64,000 bases of DNA from Bacteroidales bacterium. Lineage in GTDB: Bacteria; Bacteroidota; Bacteroidia; Bacteroidales; UBA932. The notes below the pieces were generated by a model. That model ran no database searches and was not told the origin of the DNA. It was given only the letters and a program-made list of their open reading frames with translations. Position 1 is the first letter of the stretch. Each line of letters opens with the position of its first letter. Location of the stretch: assembly GCA_015060225.1 (NCBI GenBank), contig SUYX01000005.1, positions 1-64,000 of the forward strand, in the 5' to 3' direction. Positions 62,090 to 64,000 of this stretch are shown here, one piece after another. The position numbers and the translations under genes are program-made.

Positions 62090-63508
62090 ATGCTCTGCAC
62101 ATCTTTACTTCATTTCTCTTTTGCAGGCTTTATTGACACTTTGTCGGGAGCATTGTGGGGATGGCCCACCATCATTCTTCTTTTTGGAACACATCTTTTT
62201 CTAACCGTTGCACTCAAATTTCCACAGAGGAAATTATTCAAGGCAATAAAGTTGTCTTTTACAAAAGACAACGGGGCATCTGGAGATGTAAGCCAATTTG
62301 GGGCATTGGCGACCTCACTTGCCGCAACAATTGGAACCGGAAATATAATAGGTGTAGCCACTGCTGTAACTTTGGGCGGCCCAGGTGCGGTACTTTGGTG
62401 CTGGATGGCAGGTTTTTTTGGAATAGCAACCAAATACGGAGAGGGGCTCCTTGCCATCAAATACAGGGTAAAGACTCCCGACGGCACAATGATTGGAGGC
62501 CCAATGTATGCTCTTGAAAGAGGATTGAAAATGAAATGGCTTGCAGTACTGTTCTGTATATTTACAGGTATTGCAGCATTTGGAATAGGCAACTCCGTAC
62601 AGTCAAATGCCATTGCTTCCCTCCTTGCCCAGCCAGGGCTTTTAGGGGACGGTTATACAGGAATTTCCACTCAGATTACAGGTCTGGTGGTTTCTGTACT
62701 GGTTGCCCTTGTAATTATTTTTGGAGTAAAGGCAATAGCAAGGGTGTGTGAGGCACTTGTGCCGTTCATGGCAATTTTCTATGTTGTGGGATGTGTGACA
62801 ATTCTTATAATAAACTGGGAATTTCTGGGGCAGGCATTGAGCCTTATCATAGATTCTGCATTCTCTCCACAGGCTGCCGGAGGCGGTTTTATTGGAGGAA
62901 CCGTTATGATGGCTGCCAGGTTTGGTATAGCAAGGGGATTGTTTTCAAATGAATCCGGTTTGGGTTCCGCCCCTATAGTTGCAGCAGCAGCCCAGACAAG
63001 AAACCCTGTAAGACAGGCTTTAGTATCATCTACTGCCACCTTCTGGGATACAGTTGTTGTATGCGCACTTACCGGTCTTGTAATTGTGAGCAGCATTATC
63101 GCTTATCCCGATATCAGCCAGAATGACGGTGCCAAACTCACCCACCTCGCATTTGCAAAGATCCCTTATGTAGGAACCCCTGTATTGGTTGTAGGTCTCA
63201 TAACATTTACTTTCTCCACAATTTTGGGATGGAGCTACTATGGGGAAAAGGCTATCCAGTACATTGCCGGAAGAAAGACCATTTATGTATTCAGGGCACT
63301 GTGGATAGTTGCCGCATATCTTGGGGCCAATTTGGATCTTGCCCTTGTCTGGAGCCTTGCAGATTGTGCAAATGCCCTTATGGCATTCCCTAACCTTGTT
63401 TCATTGATACTTCTAAGTGGTGTGATAATAAAGGAGACAAACAAGTACCTCTGGGGCAACAGGCTGGATGAATATTCAAATGAGGAACCTCCAGTAATAG
63501 AAGACTGA
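62090..63508 (+). CDS. Alanine:cation symporter family protein
   Basis: A 472-residue polytopic transporter of the AGCS family, importing alanine or glycine with Na+ or H+. Signatures include ATSLAATIGTGNIIGVATAV near helix 3, KTPDGTMIGGPMYALERG, and the highly conserved RGLFSNESGLGSAPIVAAAAQT. About eleven helices are predicted. It starts at ATG 62090 (MLCTSLLHFSFAGF). Its neighbour beyond the terminator is alanine racemase, suggesting a shared link to D-alanine supply. Confidence 0.93.
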   Translation: MLCTSLLHFSFAGFIDTLSGALWGWPTIILLFGTHLFLTVALKFPQRKLFKAIKLSFTKDNGASGDVSQFGALATSLAATIGTGNIIGVATAVTLGGPGAVLWCWMAGFFGIATKYGEGLLAIKYRVKTPDGTMIGGPMYALERGLKMKWLAVLFCIFTGIAAFGIGNSVQSNAIASLLAQPGLLGDGYTGISTQITGLVVSVLVALVIIFGVKAIARVCEALVPFMAIFYVVGCVTILIINWEFLGQALSLIIDSAFSPQAAGGGFIGGTVMMAARFGIARGLFSNESGLGSAPIVAAAAQTRNPVRQALVSSTATFWDTVVVCALTGLVIVSSIIAYPDISQNDGAKLTHLAFAKIPYVGTPVLVVGLITFTFSTILGWSYYGEKAIQYIAGRKTIYVFRALWIVAAYLGANLDLALVWSLADCANALMAFPNLVSLILLSGVIIKETNKYLWGNRLDEYSNEEPPVIED

Positions 63509-63530
63509 GGATAACAAAAAAAACGACAAA

Positions 63531-63559
63531 AAAGGGTATCCCAATCCGGATACCCTTTT
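63531..63559. terminator. Bidirectional terminator between transporter and racemase
   Basis: AAAGGGTATCC (63531-63541) pairs with GGATACCCTTT (63548-63558) around CAATCC, with A-rich and T-rich flanks suited to both strands. Confidence 0.85.
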
Positions 63560-63577
63560 CAATTATACATGCAGGTG

Positions 63578-64000
63578 CTATTCGTATACCACCCTCTTTA
63601 CCCTTCTGGCTACAGAAGTGAATATTTCGTAAGGGATAGTATCAAGAAGCTTTGCCATATCATTGGCTGTAGGCTTGTCTCCAAAGATGGTAACTTTGTC
63701 ACCAACCTTGGCATCTACACCTGTAATGTCAATCATACACATGTCCATACAGATGTTTCCTATTGTAGGAACCAGCACACCGTTAACGCAGAATTTTGCA
63801 TTACCCCTGCTGTAATGGCGGTTAAGACCGTCTGCATAACCCAATGGAAGGGTTGCTATTTTCTTAGGGGTATCAAGTTTTCCGTGTCTTCCGTATCCTA
63901 CTGTACCGTCGGCAGGAACAAGATCCTTTATCTGGAGTATTTTGCAGGTAAGTGAAGCCGCAGGTTTCACAAATGACTGGTCCACTGCACTTATACCATA
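63578..64000 (-). CDS. alr: Alanine racemase C-terminal part (probably MurF-Alr fusion), 5' partial
   Basis: The frame is open to the right edge of the window (YGISAVDQSFVKPAASL before the track's GTG start), so the gene begins outside. The C-terminal beta-barrel of Alr is clear: VGYGRHGKLDTPKKIATLPLGYADGLNR and the IGNICMDMCMIDITG strand holding the catalytic-tyrosine-adjacent Met-Asp. Alr makes D-alanine for peptidoglycan. In Bacteroidales this domain usually follows MurF in one protein; the N-terminal part is not visible so the fusion is inferred. Confidence 0.88.
   Translation of the reverse strand, partial: YGISAVDQSFVKPAASLTCKILQIKDLVPADGTVGYGRHGKLDTPKKIATLPLGYADGLNRHYSRGNAKFCVNGVLVPTIGNICMDMCMIDITGVDAKVGDKVTIFGDKPTANDMAKLLDTIPYEIFTSVARRVKRVVYE

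Overview
The window is a gene-dense stretch (about 45% GC by eye) of a chromosome from the Bacteroidota, almost certainly an anaerobic member of the Bacteroidales. The basis is family content: DUF4290, DUF3078, BT_3928-type DoxX protein, HYC_CC_PP protein, OmpP1/FadL-type porin, archaeal-type prolyl-tRNA synthetase, reverse rubrerythrin, NfnAB-like flavoprotein pair, DPP3-like M49 peptidase. It also rests on the repeated -7 promoter motif TAnnTTTG (sometimes with TTG 19 bases upstream) and the general lack of Shine-Dalgarno sequences. Most of the window is core genome; one accessory island lies near the left end.

Layout. 1-575: end of a NUDIX hydrolase. 567-6260 (minus): a restriction-modification-like cassette made of two adenine-methyltransferase-type proteins and a GIY-YIG/helicase fusion, with a toxin-antitoxin pair between them that has its own promoter and an in-frame stop in the toxin. 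6261-6666: a gene-free gap holding a rod-shaped inverted-repeat structure that looks like a small structured RNA. 6667-6903: DUF2442 protein. 6907-15735 (minus): LolA-like chaperone, FtsK, DUF4290, then an overlapping envelope-decoration operon (GtrB-like GT2, GtrA-like flippase, LtaS-like sulfatase-fold transferase, ArnT-like GT39). 15837-22034 (minus): initiator tRNA, hisS, NfnAB-like pair, and a GH9 plus polysaccharide-deacetylase fusion. 22151-25424 (minus): a metal-handling locus (His-tailed HMA-like protein, TonB receptor, HYC_CC_PP protein). 25499-27262: sppA.

27346-31925 (minus): rimP-nusA-infB. 32058-35992 (plus): lipid A genes lpxD, lpxC, fabZ, lpxA and a WbqC-like gene; lpxC and fabZ, usually one fused gene in this phylum, are here two overlapping frames. 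35969-38506 (minus): OmpP1/FadL-like porin and a Trp/His-rich lipoprotein. 38610-41917: proS, an unknown gene, DUF3078. 41933-44897: folP (minus), tmk and a DoxX-type gene. 44875-46402 (minus): alkaline phosphatase and an unknown acidic protein. 46525-53665: purB, M64 peptidase, YjjG-type phosphatase, DivIC/FtsB (minus), nucleotidyltransferase, CPBP protease, manA with an unusual Cys/His tail, and an S4 RNA-binding protein. 53677-54871 (minus): pth and rplY. 55071-55625: reverse rubrerythrin. 55808-57307 (minus): C11 peptidase and DUF486. 57393-60341: YtxH, holin-like and coiled-coil genes, then the M49 peptidase. 60411-62042 (minus): M28 peptidase. 62090-63508: alanine:cation symporter. 63578-64000 (minus): C-terminal end of an alanine racemase that continues outside the window.

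The strongest candidate for something poorly described is the 567-6500 island: a split methyltransferase pair, a helicase carrying a GIY-YIG rather than a PD-(D/E)XK nuclease, an embedded and apparently broken toxin-antitoxin module, and a structured RNA candidate at its head. Homology searches could not be run, so family names come from motif and sequence recognition only.
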